Shown in pieces: positions 45,917 to 55,068 of a stretch of DNA of 64,000 nucleotides. The DNA is from Sulfuriferula sp. (GTDB lineage: Bacteria; Pseudomonadota; Gammaproteobacteria; Burkholderiales; Sulfuriferulaceae): assembly GCA_013140765.1 (NCBI GenBank), contig JABFSE010000010.1:88510-152509 (forward strand), written 5' to 3'. The notes below the pieces were generated by a model, which was given only the letters and a program-made list of their open reading frames with translations, did no database searches and had not been told where the DNA came from. The position numbers and the translations under genes are program-made. How positions within the stretch are numbered: position 1 is the stretch's first letter; every line of letters begins with the position of its first letter.

Positions 45917-46890
45917 GACAACCTCACTCGTGGATCAGCCCAGCTATAAGCAATATCGGTCAACCACAGCCCAACGAGATAAAGCACCGCACCGATAAAC
46001 ACCATCGCCCGCACGATAGCAAAATCTTGCGCTTGTATCGCATCTATCACATAACTGCCCAAGCCTGGTATGCCAAAAAATGACTCTGTTAACAAGCTAC
46101 CCATAAACAACAATGGCAATACCACCACCGCCCCTGTGAGTATCGGTATCATGCCATTTTGCAAGACGTGGCGAAATAAAATGCGTGACTCGGACAAACC
46201 TTTAGCCCGTGCTGTACGCACGTAATCCTTACCGATTTCTGCGAGAAAAATACTACGATACCAGCGCGTACCACTGCCTATACCACCCACCACTGAAATC
46301 AATACAGGCAACAACACAAATCGCCAAGCGTCGATACCTGTGGCAAACCCAGAAATAGGCAACCAATGCCACAATTTCGCAATAAAAAACTGCCCTGCGA
46401 TAATATAAAATAAACCCGAAATTGACATCAATACAACTGCTAACACCACACCTAAGCCATCAAGATAAGTATGACGGAAAAACACCATCATTAACGCAAA
46501 GCTGATATTAACCAGCAAACCTAATATAAACACAGGCACGGCAATCGCCAAGCTAGGCCCAGCCCGCGTTTTAATTTCGTTGGCAATATCACGCCCATCA
46601 TCAGCAGCACCGAAATCTAATGCAAACATGCGTAATGATTTGTTAAAGAAAATGGTATCCGTCACACTGTCAATATCTGTGTGTGCTGAATTATAAAACA
46701 ACGGCAAATCATAACCATGCTCGGTTTTCCATTGTGCAACCGCCTGCGGCGTGACGTGCTTCGCACCCAAGTGCATATGCGCCATATCGTCAGGCGTATT
46801 GACGACAAAAAACAGCGTAAACGTGAGTAAATTAACCCCTAATAAGATAGGGATAGCATCACGCAAACGCCTTAATAAATAAGCCATCAT
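45913..46890 (-). CDS. Peptide ABC transporter permease (OppB/YejB-type)
   Basis: 325 residues with about six membrane helices. The start MMAYLLRRLRDAIPILLGVN and the EAA-loop element KDYVRTARAKGLSES with LLTESFFGIPGLGSYVIDAI are typical of OppB. It pairs with the OppC-type permease. It overlaps the binding-protein gene by four bases (46887-46890), which indicates tight translational coupling. Confidence 0.93.
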   Translation of the reverse strand: MMAYLLRRLRDAIPILLGVNLLTFTLFFVVNTPDDMAHMHLGAKHVTPQAVAQWKTEHGYDLPLFYNSAHTDIDSVTDTIFFNKSLRMFALDFGAADDGRDIANEIKTRAGPSLAIAVPVFILGLLVNISFALMMVFFRHTYLDGLGVVLAVVLMSISGLFYIIAGQFFIAKLWHWLPISGFATGIDAWRFVLLPVLISVVGGIGSGTRWYRSIFLAEIGKDYVRTARAKGLSESRILFRHVLQNGMIPILTGAVVVLPLLFMGSLLTESFFGIPGLGSYVIDAIQAQDFAIVRAMVFIGAVLYLVGLWLTDIAYSWADPRVRLS

Positions 46891-49028
46891 AATGCCCGAC
46901 TCCGTTCATGTCGCCGCCACGCCCAGAGGGCGGGTAATATCAAAATCACACTGACTATTGCCAGCCAAAACAAGGGCAATAACACGGGCTGATTCCATTT
47001 TTCACGCAGTTTTTCACGTAAAACAGGGTCAATTTTGCGGTATTTCAAGGTGTTATTTGCAATCACATTAGGCTTAGTAGGCGCAACCCAAGCCTGCCGC
47101 AGACTAAACGCCTTAGGAAAATAGCCAAATAGCCAAGGGCTGTCTTCCCGTACTAAAGCTAGCATTTGATTGATAATCGCCAATCGTGCAGGCGTATTAT
47201 CCAAATACTTCATTTGATCGAACAAAGCATCGAATTGCGGATTTTGATAATTCGCCGCGTTCTCACCGCCATGCGCTACCTTGCCATTCGCACCGTAGAG
47301 CAAGAACAGGAAATTTTCGGGATCGGGATAATCCGCATTCCAGCCCCATTCAAAAATCTGCGCATTACCACGCCGCATTTTGTCTTGAAAACGGTTGTAA
47401 TCCGTGCCGCGTATGACTAACTGTATATTTAATTTAGCAAACTGTTTAACCATCCAGTCCAAGCGTGATTTCGCATCAGGACCATTTGCCGCCGTATCAA
47501 AATAAAGCACCAAAGGCGCACCCGTCTTAGCATCGCGCCCATTAGGATAGCCCGCTTCCGCTAACAAACCTTGCGCATCGGCGATGGGACGACGTGTAAT
47601 TTTGCCATTATTATTCTGATACACCAGCGGATTCATACCCTGTACGCCGTCTTGATAACCAAAAATACCAGGCGGAATCGGCCCTTGTGCAGGAATACCG
47701 CGCCCATTAGCAAAAATAGAAATAAACTCCTCATAATCCACCGCAATAGCAATCGCCAATCGCAACTTACGCGCCCGCTCAGATAGGCCACCCACCACGT
47801 TATCCAGCATATTAAAACCCATATAACTATTAGAGGCTGTCACTGCTGTCACCAAGCTCATGCCTTGCGCACGCATCGCAGGCGTAAGCTCAGGATTACC
47901 TTGCGCGTTTAACTCCACGGCTTGGTCAAAGCTATCAGAGCTGATGCCCGATAAGTCATAATAACCTTGTAAAAATTTATTCCAATAAGGAATGCTTTCT
48001 TTCTCCAGACTAAATACCTGCGCATCAATAAACGGCAAACGTTTACCCGCATCACGCAACAAACCAGCGGCGGCATCGCCTTCATTGCCGTCACTAGGAT
48101 AAAAGGCTGGATGGTAATTAGGGTTGCGTGTCAGCACCATTTGTCGATTCGGATCATTCACTGTCAACTGATACGCGCCTGTACCCACAGGATGCCAATC
48201 GAGTGTGAAATTATGCGCAACCATGCCAGGCTGATGATAAAACGCATCTACTTCTGGCGGCACTGGCGCGAAAAATGGCATGGCCAACCAATAAGAAAAT
48301 TGCGGATATTTACCGCGTATATGGATGCGATAAGTGTAACGATTGACTAATTCAACCCCTGCTAATGGATAGCGCGTTAAATCCAAATACGTGGCATTAG
48401 GCACGGCTAACAATTGCTTACTGTAATCAGCCAACCCGACGATATATTCAGCCATGACACCAAAAATCGGCGAATTAAGCTGCGGTGACGCGAGACGTCT
48501 AATCTGATAAACATAATCTGCCGCCACTAACTCACGCGTACCTACTTGCTTAAAATCACGCCAATCGTGAATATCCGCCCAATCAGCCGCAGTCAAATGT
48601 GCGTAACGTAACTGCCCCTGTGGATTACGTGCGAATGCAGGATGCGGCTGATAGTAAATACCTGGGCGCAAGTGTAATTCATAAACGCTCTGCGCGATAC
48701 TGGCTAATGGCGCATCATCAGGCAACACGCGCCCAGCAGCATCTAAATAACGCACACTAGGCATGGCAGTCAGCGTTTGTGGTATCAACGTATAGGGTCG
48801 TTTTAGATAATGATACTGCAAGGGTGGCTCGTAAATTTGCGCAATAATTTCACTCTCATTACTGCTATACGACAGCGCAGGATCAAGATGCTTGGGGCGT
48901 TCTTCAAAAGAAGAATAAAGCGTATTTACCTGCTTATCGGTAGCAGGATACGGACTATTATTTACCGCATGGTCGCAGGCACTCAACAGCAACAATAAAC
49001 TCAATAAAAAGGCACGTATCATAACCAT
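46887..49028 (-). CDS. Peptide ABC transporter substrate-binding protein, doubly membrane-anchored
   Basis: 713 residues, family 5 (oligopeptide/dipeptide/nickel type), with a long form of the domain (about 50-670). A lipoprotein signal ends LLSAC (C18) and is followed by Asp at +2, the residue that keeps lipoproteins in the inner membrane. A C-terminal membrane segment (about 682-702, PLFWLAIVSVILILPALWAW) ends in RRHERSR. The topology fits a periplasmic protein with both ends fixed in the inner membrane. Alternative start: third codon, ATG 49022. It is the first gene of the importer operon and divergent from fabI. Confidence 0.9.
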   Translation of the reverse strand: MVMIRAFLLSLLLLLSACDHAVNNSPYPATDKQVNTLYSSFEERPKHLDPALSYSSNESEIIAQIYEPPLQYHYLKRPYTLIPQTLTAMPSVRYLDAAGRVLPDDAPLASIAQSVYELHLRPGIYYQPHPAFARNPQGQLRYAHLTAADWADIHDWRDFKQVGTRELVAADYVYQIRRLASPQLNSPIFGVMAEYIVGLADYSKQLLAVPNATYLDLTRYPLAGVELVNRYTYRIHIRGKYPQFSYWLAMPFFAPVPPEVDAFYHQPGMVAHNFTLDWHPVGTGAYQLTVNDPNRQMVLTRNPNYHPAFYPSDGNEGDAAAGLLRDAGKRLPFIDAQVFSLEKESIPYWNKFLQGYYDLSGISSDSFDQAVELNAQGNPELTPAMRAQGMSLVTAVTASNSYMGFNMLDNVVGGLSERARKLRLAIAIAVDYEEFISIFANGRGIPAQGPIPPGIFGYQDGVQGMNPLVYQNNNGKITRRPIADAQGLLAEAGYPNGRDAKTGAPLVLYFDTAANGPDAKSRLDWMVKQFAKLNIQLVIRGTDYNRFQDKMRRGNAQIFEWGWNADYPDPENFLFLLYGANGKVAHGGENAANYQNPQFDALFDQMKYLDNTPARLAIINQMLALVREDSPWLFGYFPKAFSLRQAWVAPTKPNVIANNTLKYRKIDPVLREKLREKWNQPVLLPLFWLAIVSVILILPALWAWRRHERSRAL

Positions 49029-49056
49029 GAGTTTAACCTAGTCGCACGACTATGGG

Positions 49057-49062
49057 TATAAT
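49057..49062 (+). promoter_or_regulatory. -10 element of the fabI promoter
   Basis: A perfect TATAAT at 49057-49062 lies 35 bases before the fabI ATG. The -35 region at about 49033-49038 is a poor match. Confidence 0.5.
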
Positions 49063-49097
49063 CCTAGTTCTTAATTTTGATACTAAGGGAAGCAAAA

Positions 49098-49883
49098 ATG
49101 GGGTTCTTACAAGGTAAACGCATACTCATTACGGGTTTAATTAGCGATCGCTCTATTGCTTACGGTATAGCGCAAGCCTGCCGCCGTGAAGGCGCAACAC
49201 TCGCTTTCACCTATCAAGGTGAAAAAATAAAGGATCGCGTCACTGCATTAGCCAGCGAATTTGATAGCAGCATCGTTTTGCCTTGTGACGTTGCCAGCGA
49301 TGATGAAATAACCCAACTTTTTACTGATTTAGGCAAAGAATGGGATAGCCTAGATGGTATCGTTCACGCCATCGCTTTTGTGCCTAAAGTCGCACTTACT
49401 GGGGATTATTTAGAAGCGGTCACCCGCGAATACTTCCAAATCGCCCACGACATTAGCTCATATAGCTTTGCCGCCTTAGCCAAAGCGGGCTTACCGATGA
49501 TGCAAGGCCGCAACGCCGCCATGTTGACCTTGTCTTACCTAGGCTCAATACGTTCAGTGCCGAGCTACAACGTCATGGGATTAGCTAAAGCCAGCTTAGA
49601 GTCCAACGTTTATTACATGGCGCAAAGCCTAGGACCTAAAGGCATACGCGTCAATGGCGTATCTGCAGGTCCGATTAAAACATTAGCAGCCAGCGGCATA
49701 GGCGGCTTTAGCAAAATACTTAACCATGTTGAAAAACACGCCCCGCTACGCCGTAACGTAACGATACAAGAAGTGGGCAACACCTCAGCTTTCTTGCTAT
49801 CCGACTTAGCCAGCGGTATTACGGGTGAAATAACTTACGTGGATGCAGGGTTTAACACAACGGTGGGTGCAAGTTTTGAATAA
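49098..49883 (+). CDS. fabI: Enoyl-ACP reductase FabI
   Basis: 261 residues from ATG 49098, selected for the GGGAAGC upstream and the standard [20 protein letters not shown] start; the frame extends seven codons further to 49077 without support. The catalytic Tyr-x6-Lys is YNVMGLAK, with the additional tyrosine in LSYLGSIRS. It completes each fatty acid elongation cycle and is the triclosan target. It is divergent from the peptide importer and convergent with ppiD. Confidence 0.96.
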   Translation: MGFLQGKRILITGLISDRSIAYGIAQACRREGATLAFTYQGEKIKDRVTALASEFDSSIVLPCDVASDDEITQLFTDLGKEWDSLDGIVHAIAFVPKVALTGDYLEAVTREYFQIAHDISSYSFAALAKAGLPMMQGRNAAMLTLSYLGSIRSVPSYNVMGLAKASLESNVYYMAQSLGPKGIRVNGVSAGPIKTLAASGIGGFSKILNHVEKHAPLRRNVTIQEVGNTSAFLLSDLASGITGEITYVDAGFNTTVGASFE

Positions 49884-49900
49884 AAATCAGCATTCATAAC

Positions 49901-49932
49901 AAAAAAGCCTGCTATTTCCAGCAGGCTTTTTT
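49901..49932. terminator. Bidirectional terminator between fabI and ppiD
   Basis: Perfect 13-bp stem (49901-49913 / 49920-49932) beginning with six As and ending with six Ts, 6-base loop. Serves both convergent genes. Confidence 0.95.
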
Positions 49933-49949
49933 ATGGGTGTTTATAAAAA

Positions 49950-51860
49950 TCAGTTCGCCGCTTTCTCAAGTGCTGATTTTGTAATCTCTATTTTGGCTGA
50001 TTTAGTCAAACTTGCTAAATAATCCGCAAACGCTTGCTGTGCGACTATGCCAGCTAATTGAGTTTGCATCGCTTTGAGCTTATTCGCATCAGGCTCAACC
50101 ACAGGCAATACACGGGTGACGCGTATCAATTGATAATCGCCATTGACATCCATGCCTCCCATATAAGCGGGCATGGTTTTCTCATTAGCCGCAAAGACAG
50201 GCTCTAGTAACTTAGGTGGTATTAGCTCGGCATGACTACGACTAATCAATTTGAATTCGCCCCAATGCACGCTGGCTGGCTCTTTGCCCGCACGTAATTG
50301 CGCTAACAAATCGTCACCTTTTTGTTGCACCAGCACACGCGCTTGTTGTTGCATCAATAATTGCAGTATTTTTGCGTTCACGGTTACCAAAGGCTGTACC
50401 GTCGCAGGCTGATAAGCGAGTAAACGCGCTGACACTAAGGTATTAGGTGAGACCTCTATTGCTTCCGAATTGCGTTTATTTTTCAGCACATCATCGGAGA
50501 ACAGCGCAGTCAACATTTTAGGTGCGCTCAATATGCCTGCGTTTGCCCCACCTGTACGGGCTATCCAGTCAGAATTGACCACCGTCAAGCCCAATGATTT
50601 TGCCGTAGCCTGTAGTTCACTCGATTGCTCATAAACTTGATTACTAAAGCGTTCAGCGGCATCAGCGAACTGCTTGCTGGCTTGTTGTTTTTGCAATTCG
50701 CTCACTATCGCAGGCTTCACCGCTTCCAATGGCTGTACTTGCGCAGGCTTAATACCTGTTAATTGTATGATGTGATAACCAAAATCAGTGGCTATAGGGC
50801 CTTTTATTTCGTTCGGACGCATAGTAAAAGCGGCATCAGCAAATGGCTTAACCATCGCACTGCGTGGGAACCAGCCCAAATCACCACCACTCGCGGCCGA
50901 ACCAGGATCAGCTGAATACTGTTTTGCTAATTCAGCAAATTTAGCTGGATCAGCACTAACTTGTTTGAACAGCGCATCTGCTTGCGCTTTCGCCGCTGCG
51001 CGTTTTGCAGCATCGGCGTTCGCGGTTACTGCAATCAATATATGCCGTGCAGAACGTTGCTCTGGTTCGCTATATTTAGTTGAATTCGCTTGGTAGTATT
51101 GCGCCACGCTGGCATCATCAATTTTGATGTTTTTAGCGATGTCATCCAGCGACAATACAACATACTGAAACTTCGCCTGCGCAGGTAAATTAAAATCTAA
51201 CTGGTGAGCGTCGTAGTATGCCTTGATTTGCGCTGGCGTGATTTGCACTTGCTTGAGTAAATCAGCTGTAGCCAATTTAGTCATACTCACTTCACGCTGT
51301 TGTTCAAAGGCATTAGCGAATTGCTTAACGACACGCGTTGACATGCTAGGCGATTGCGCGAACGTAGCACGCATATCATTCATCAACAGCTCATCACGTA
51401 CACGACGCTCAAAATCAGCCACAGTCATACCTTGCTGACGTAATACTTGCTCATAACGACTGACTGAAAACTGACCATTCTCTTGAAAAGCAGGCACTGC
51501 ACCGATAAATTTGGCTAATTGTGCGTCACTCACCACCATGCCCAAACTCCGTGCATGCGTAATGAGCAACTGTTGCTTAATTAAATTGTCTAGTATGGAT
51601 TGTTTAACTTTAGGGTCGTCGAGCATAGCAGGATCAAAACCTGGCCCCATAGACGCGGCTAATTCAGCGCGTTGATCTTTAATAGCGCGATCAAAGGTTA
51701 GACGGCTAATTTTATGCCCATCTACTTTGGCAACCGTATCATCAGCACTTTTATTACTAAAATAGGACTCTATCCCAAACAAGGCGAAAGGGATGGTAAT
51801 CAAGGCTAATATAACTTTAGCCATCCAACCATGAGTACGTTCACGTATAGAATCTAGCAT
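49950..51860 (-). CDS. ppiD: Periplasmic folding chaperone PpiD
   Basis: 636 residues. An N-terminal membrane anchor (about 13-31, [17 protein letters not shown]) is followed by a SurA_N-like region and one parvulin domain (about 265-365, [29 protein letters not shown]). PpiD is an inner-membrane-anchored chaperone near the Sec translocon. It lies downstream of the hupB/tRNA transcript, with a terminator in between, so it probably has its own promoter. Confidence 0.95.
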   Translation of the reverse strand: MLDSIRERTHGWMAKVILALITIPFALFGIESYFSNKSADDTVAKVDGHKISRLTFDRAIKDQRAELAASMGPGFDPAMLDDPKVKQSILDNLIKQQLLITHARSLGMVVSDAQLAKFIGAVPAFQENGQFSVSRYEQVLRQQGMTVADFERRVRDELLMNDMRATFAQSPSMSTRVVKQFANAFEQQREVSMTKLATADLLKQVQITPAQIKAYYDAHQLDFNLPAQAKFQYVVLSLDDIAKNIKIDDASVAQYYQANSTKYSEPEQRSARHILIAVTANADAAKRAAAKAQADALFKQVSADPAKFAELAKQYSADPGSAASGGDLGWFPRSAMVKPFADAAFTMRPNEIKGPIATDFGYHIIQLTGIKPAQVQPLEAVKPAIVSELQKQQASKQFADAAERFSNQVYEQSSELQATAKSLGLTVVNSDWIARTGGANAGILSAPKMLTALFSDDVLKNKRNSEAIEVSPNTLVSARLLAYQPATVQPLVTVNAKILQLLMQQQARVLVQQKGDDLLAQLRAGKEPASVHWGEFKLISRSHAELIPPKLLEPVFAANEKTMPAYMGGMDVNGDYQLIRVTRVLPVVEPDANKLKAMQTQLAGIVAQQAFADYLASLTKSAKIEITKSALEKAAN

Positions 51861-51885
51861 GGATAATCACACAATAATTGAGTAT

Positions 51886-51914
51886 TAAAAAAGGCGAACC
51901 TAGGTTCGCCTTTT
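51886..51914 (-). terminator. Terminator after the hupB-tRNA transcript
   Basis: On the minus strand a GC-rich hairpin (arms 51903-51914 and 51889-51900, palindromic centre CCTAGG) is followed by six Ts and AATAC. Located five bases after the 3' end of tRNA-Asp. Confidence 0.9.
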
Positions 51915-51918
51915 GTAT

Positions 51919-51995
51919 TGGCGGAGCGGACGGGACTCGAACCCGCGACCCCCGGCGTGACAGGCCGGTATTCTAACCAACTGAACTACCACTCC
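51919..51995 (-). tRNA. tRNA-Asp (GTC)
   Basis: 77 bases with encoded CCA. Acceptor GGAGTGG, anticodon loop CTGTCAC (anticodon GTC), T-arm GGGTTCGAGTCCC. Located 16 bases after tRNA-Val. Confidence 0.97.
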
Positions 51996-52011
51996 AAATT
52001 GCTTTTATTTC

Positions 52012-52087
52012 TGGTGGGTGCTGAGGGGTTCGAACCCCCGACAATCGCCTTGTAAGGGCGGTGCTCTACCAACTGAGCTAAGCACCC
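52012..52087 (-). tRNA. tRNA-Val (TAC)
   Basis: 76 bases with encoded CCA. Acceptor GGGTGCT, anticodon loop CTTACAA (anticodon TAC), T-loop TTCGAAC. It starts only ten bases after the hupB stop codon. Confidence 0.97.
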
Positions 52088-52097
52088 AAGTAGCCGA

Positions 52098-52370
52098 TTA
52101 GTTTACAGCATCTTTCAATGTTTTACCAGCGCGGAACTTAGGTACTTTCGCGGCTTCGATTTTGATGGCAGCACCAGTTTGTGGATTGCGACCATCACGT
52201 GCGGCACGGTCGCCTACGTAAAAAGAACCAAAACCTACCAATGTCACCATGTCACCGTTTTTCAATGCGGCTGTTACAGCTTGCACAGTTGCATCAAGCG
52301 CGCGACCTGCGGCTGCTTTAGAAATGTCAGCTGATTCAGCGATTGCATCTATCAATTCGGATTTGTTCAC
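52098..52370 (-). CDS. hupB: DNA-binding protein HU-beta
   Basis: 90 residues: [41 protein letters not shown] and [20 protein letters not shown], the complete HU/IHF fold with the DNA-binding arm. It compacts the nucleoid as a dimer. The gene is preceded by a strong promoter and followed at ten bases by two tRNAs, so one transcript likely carries hupB and both tRNAs. Confidence 0.97.
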   Translation of the reverse strand: MNKSELIDAIAESADISKAAAGRALDATVQAVTAALKNGDMVTLVGFGSFYVGDRAARDGRNPQTGAAIKIEAAKVPKFRAGKTLKDAVN

Positions 52371-52415
52371 GTGTGTCCCCTTCTATTAGTTAACAGGAAA
52401 ATCCTGAAGCTCACT

Positions 52416-52444
52416 TTATAACAAGCCGCAAAACCTTATGTCAA
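52416..52444 (-). promoter_or_regulatory. hupB promoter
   Basis: On the minus strand a perfect TTGACA (52444-52439), 17-base spacer and TTATAA (52421-52416). The -35 and spacer are flanked by a 7-base inverted repeat AAGCCGC (52423-52429) / GCGGCTT (52445-52451). Confidence 0.88.
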
Positions 52445-52468
52445 GCGGCTTGCGCAAATTTTACCTAG

Positions 52469-52499
52469 TTTTGCCTAAAAATGTTAATTTTAGGCAAAA
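52469..52499. terminator. Hairpin directly after lon
   Basis: Perfect 12-bp stem (52469-52480 / 52488-52499), 7-base loop, starting next to the lon stop codon. The stem ends are A/T rich and no separate U-run follows, so it may terminate weakly or stabilise the lon mRNA 3' end. Confidence 0.65.
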
Positions 52500-52500
52500 T

Positions 52501-54915
52501 TTAATGCTTGGTCGATACATTTTCCGTGGTAATGGCGGGTGTTGCAACCAGCTCAGCAATCAACGGTGTATCAGCCAACGGTACTGGTTGACGCTCCAGC
52601 ACCACTTCTAACACCTGTTCTATCCATTTCACAGGACGGATATCCAGACTGTTTTTGATGTTATCAGGCATTTCAACTAAATCGCGCACGTTTTCTTCAG
52701 GGATTAACACTATCTTAATCCCACCACGTAACGCGGCTAATAGCTTTTCTTTTAAGCCACCTATCGGCAACACTTCACCACGCAAAGTGATTTCCCCTGT
52801 CATTGCCACGTCAGCACGCACAGGGATACCCGTCATAATCGACACCAGTGCTGTACACAAACCTATCCCCGCACTAGGACCATCTTTAGGCGTAGCACCT
52901 TCAGGAAAATGGATATGAATGTCATTTTTTTCATAACTCTCAGCTGCAATGCCCAAGACTTTAGAACGACTACGTACAACAGACATGGCCGCTTGTACAG
53001 ACTCTTTCATCACATCGCCCAACTGCCCCGTGACTATCATTTTGCCTTTGCCTGGCATCAATACGCCCTCTATGGTCAGCAACTCACCGCCCACTTCTGT
53101 CCAGGCCAAACCAGTGACTTGACCAACTTGGTTATACTTTTCTGCCACGCCAAAATTAAATCGGCGCACACCTAAGTATTTATCCAAATTTGCTGCATCA
53201 ACGGTAATTTTTTTCTCGGTGGTTGATTTCGTCACCAAGGCTTTAACCACTTTACGACAAATTTTTGCAACGTCCCTATCGAGATTACGCACACCCGCTT
53301 CACGCGTGTAATAGCGCACAATATCACGCAAAGCCGCTTCGGTTATTTCGCACTCTTCAGGCTTCAAACCATTCGCTTTAATTTGCTTGGCAACCAGATA
53401 ACGTTCAGCAATACTGACTTTTTCATCTTCGGTATAGCCAGATAAACGAATGATTTCCATGCGATCCAACAACGGCGTTGGAATATCTAAAGTGTTTGCC
53501 GTCGCGACAAACATGACATCAGATAAGTCAAAATCGACCTCTACATAATGATCAGCAAACGTATGATTTTGCTCAGGATCCAGCACTTCTAACAGAGCTG
53601 ATGAGGGGTCGCCACGTGAGTCTTGTCCCATTTTATCGACTTCATCCAGCAGGAATAATGGATTACGCACACCGACTTTAGTCATGCTTTGCAAAATTTT
53701 ACCTGGCATAGAGCCTATATAAGTACGGCGATGACCACGGATTTCAGATTCATCGCGCACGCCACCTAAAGCCATACGGATAAATTTACGATTCGTGGCT
53801 TTCGCAATCGACTGACCTAGTGACGTTTTACCGACACCAGGTGGGCCGACTAAGCACAAAATAGGCCCCTTGAGTTTTTCTACGCGCTGTTGTACTGCGA
53901 GATACTCAACGATACGCTCTTTCACTTTATCTAAGCCATAATGATCTTTATCTAAAATCGCTACAGCCTTGTTTAAGTCTTTGCTTATTTTTGTTTTTTT
54001 CTTCCACGGCAAGCCAATTAACGATTCAATATAAGTACGCACCACCGTGGCCTCAGCAGACATAGGCGACATCATTTTCAGCTTTTTAAGCTCAGTGTCC
54101 GCTTTCGCTTCTGCTTCTTTACTCATACTGACTTCTTTGATACGACGTTCTAAATCTTCAATTTCTACGCCATCTTCGCCATCGCCCAATTCTTTTTGTA
54201 TGGCTTTTACCTGCTCATTCAAATAAAAATCGCGCTGGCTTTTTTCCATTTGACGTTTAACACGCCCACGGATGCGTTTTTCCACTTGCAAAATGTCAAT
54301 TTCGCCTTCGAGCAAGCTCATTAAATGCTCCAAGCGTGCTTGCACAGGGAACATTTCTAGCACTTCTTGCTTTTGTTCTAGCTTTAATGGCAGATGAGCC
54401 GCTATCGTGTCGGCTAAACGCCCCGCTTCATCAATACCGACTAAAGAGGTTAGAATCTCGGGCGGGATTTTTTTATTTAATTTAACATATTGGTCGAATT
54501 GCGCCACTAAAGCGCGACGCGTAGCCTCGGCTTCTTTATCTTCAGCGGTATCATCAACATCGACCAATGACACCGTACCTACAAAATGCGTCTCTAAATC
54601 AGCATAGTCAATGACATTGGCGCGTTGATTGCCTTCTACTAGCACTTTGACTGTGCCATCAGGTAGCTTGAGCATTTGCAATATCGTGGCAACACTGCCG
54701 ATGTGATATAAATCTTCTGGGCTGGGTTCGTCTTTAGAAGCCGATTTTTGCGCAACCAGCAAAATACTTTTGCCTGCTTCCATTGCAATTTCTAAGGCTT
54801 TAATGGATTTAGCGCGCCCTACGAAAAGGGGGATAACCATATGCGGAAAGACCACTACATCACGCAAAGGTAATAATGGCAATGTTAATGTTTCAGCGTC
54901 TTGGAGTAAGGCCAT
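52501..54915 (-). CDS. lon: ATP-dependent protease Lon
   Basis: 804 residues from ATG 54915 (MALLQDAETLTLPLLPLRDV); the frame continues 24 codons upstream, but that part covers the promoter leader and is rejected. N-terminal substrate-binding domain, AAA+ domain with GPPGVGKTSLGQSIA and the C-terminal protease domain with catalytic Ser in PKDGPSAGIG and Lys in GGLKEKLLAA. It degrades misfolded and regulatory proteins. A heat-shock-like promoter precedes it; clpX lies 154 bases upstream. Confidence 0.97.
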   Translation of the reverse strand: MALLQDAETLTLPLLPLRDVVVFPHMVIPLFVGRAKSIKALEIAMEAGKSILLVAQKSASKDEPSPEDLYHIGSVATILQMLKLPDGTVKVLVEGNQRANVIDYADLETHFVGTVSLVDVDDTAEDKEAEATRRALVAQFDQYVKLNKKIPPEILTSLVGIDEAGRLADTIAAHLPLKLEQKQEVLEMFPVQARLEHLMSLLEGEIDILQVEKRIRGRVKRQMEKSQRDFYLNEQVKAIQKELGDGEDGVEIEDLERRIKEVSMSKEAEAKADTELKKLKMMSPMSAEATVVRTYIESLIGLPWKKKTKISKDLNKAVAILDKDHYGLDKVKERIVEYLAVQQRVEKLKGPILCLVGPPGVGKTSLGQSIAKATNRKFIRMALGGVRDESEIRGHRRTYIGSMPGKILQSMTKVGVRNPLFLLDEVDKMGQDSRGDPSSALLEVLDPEQNHTFADHYVEVDFDLSDVMFVATANTLDIPTPLLDRMEIIRLSGYTEDEKVSIAERYLVAKQIKANGLKPEECEITEAALRDIVRYYTREAGVRNLDRDVAKICRKVVKALVTKSTTEKKITVDAANLDKYLGVRRFNFGVAEKYNQVGQVTGLAWTEVGGELLTIEGVLMPGKGKMIVTGQLGDVMKESVQAAMSVVRSRSKVLGIAAESYEKNDIHIHFPEGATPKDGPSAGIGLCTALVSIMTGIPVRADVAMTGEITLRGEVLPIGGLKEKLLAALRGGIKIVLIPEENVRDLVEMPDNIKNSLDIRPVKWIEQVLEVVLERQPVPLADTPLIAELVATPAITTENVSTKH

Positions 54916-54954
54916 GATAGTGACATCCTGTAAAATGGTACGACATAGGATGAT

Positions 54955-54982
54955 ATATACGGGCAACACTATAAAATTCAAG
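54955..54982 (-). promoter_or_regulatory. Sigma-32-like heat-shock promoter of lon
   Basis: On the minus strand CTTGAAT (54982-54976) and CCCGTATAT (54963-54955) are separated by 12 bases, close to the CTTGAAA / CCCCATNT sigma-32 consensus. It lies 40 bases before the lon start; a leader of about 33 bases is expected. Confidence 0.75.
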
Positions 54983-55068
54983 CGCAACCTGCTATATCAT
55001 CTGCAAGTGCCTGAATCCAAGCGTGATTTATTATGACTTAGACGGCAAAACCACCTAAGTCACGCAAA

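Noticed and set aside
54916..54987. 24-codon upstream extension of lon
   Set aside because: It covers the promoter region and leader, and the normal Lon N-terminus starts at ATG 54915.
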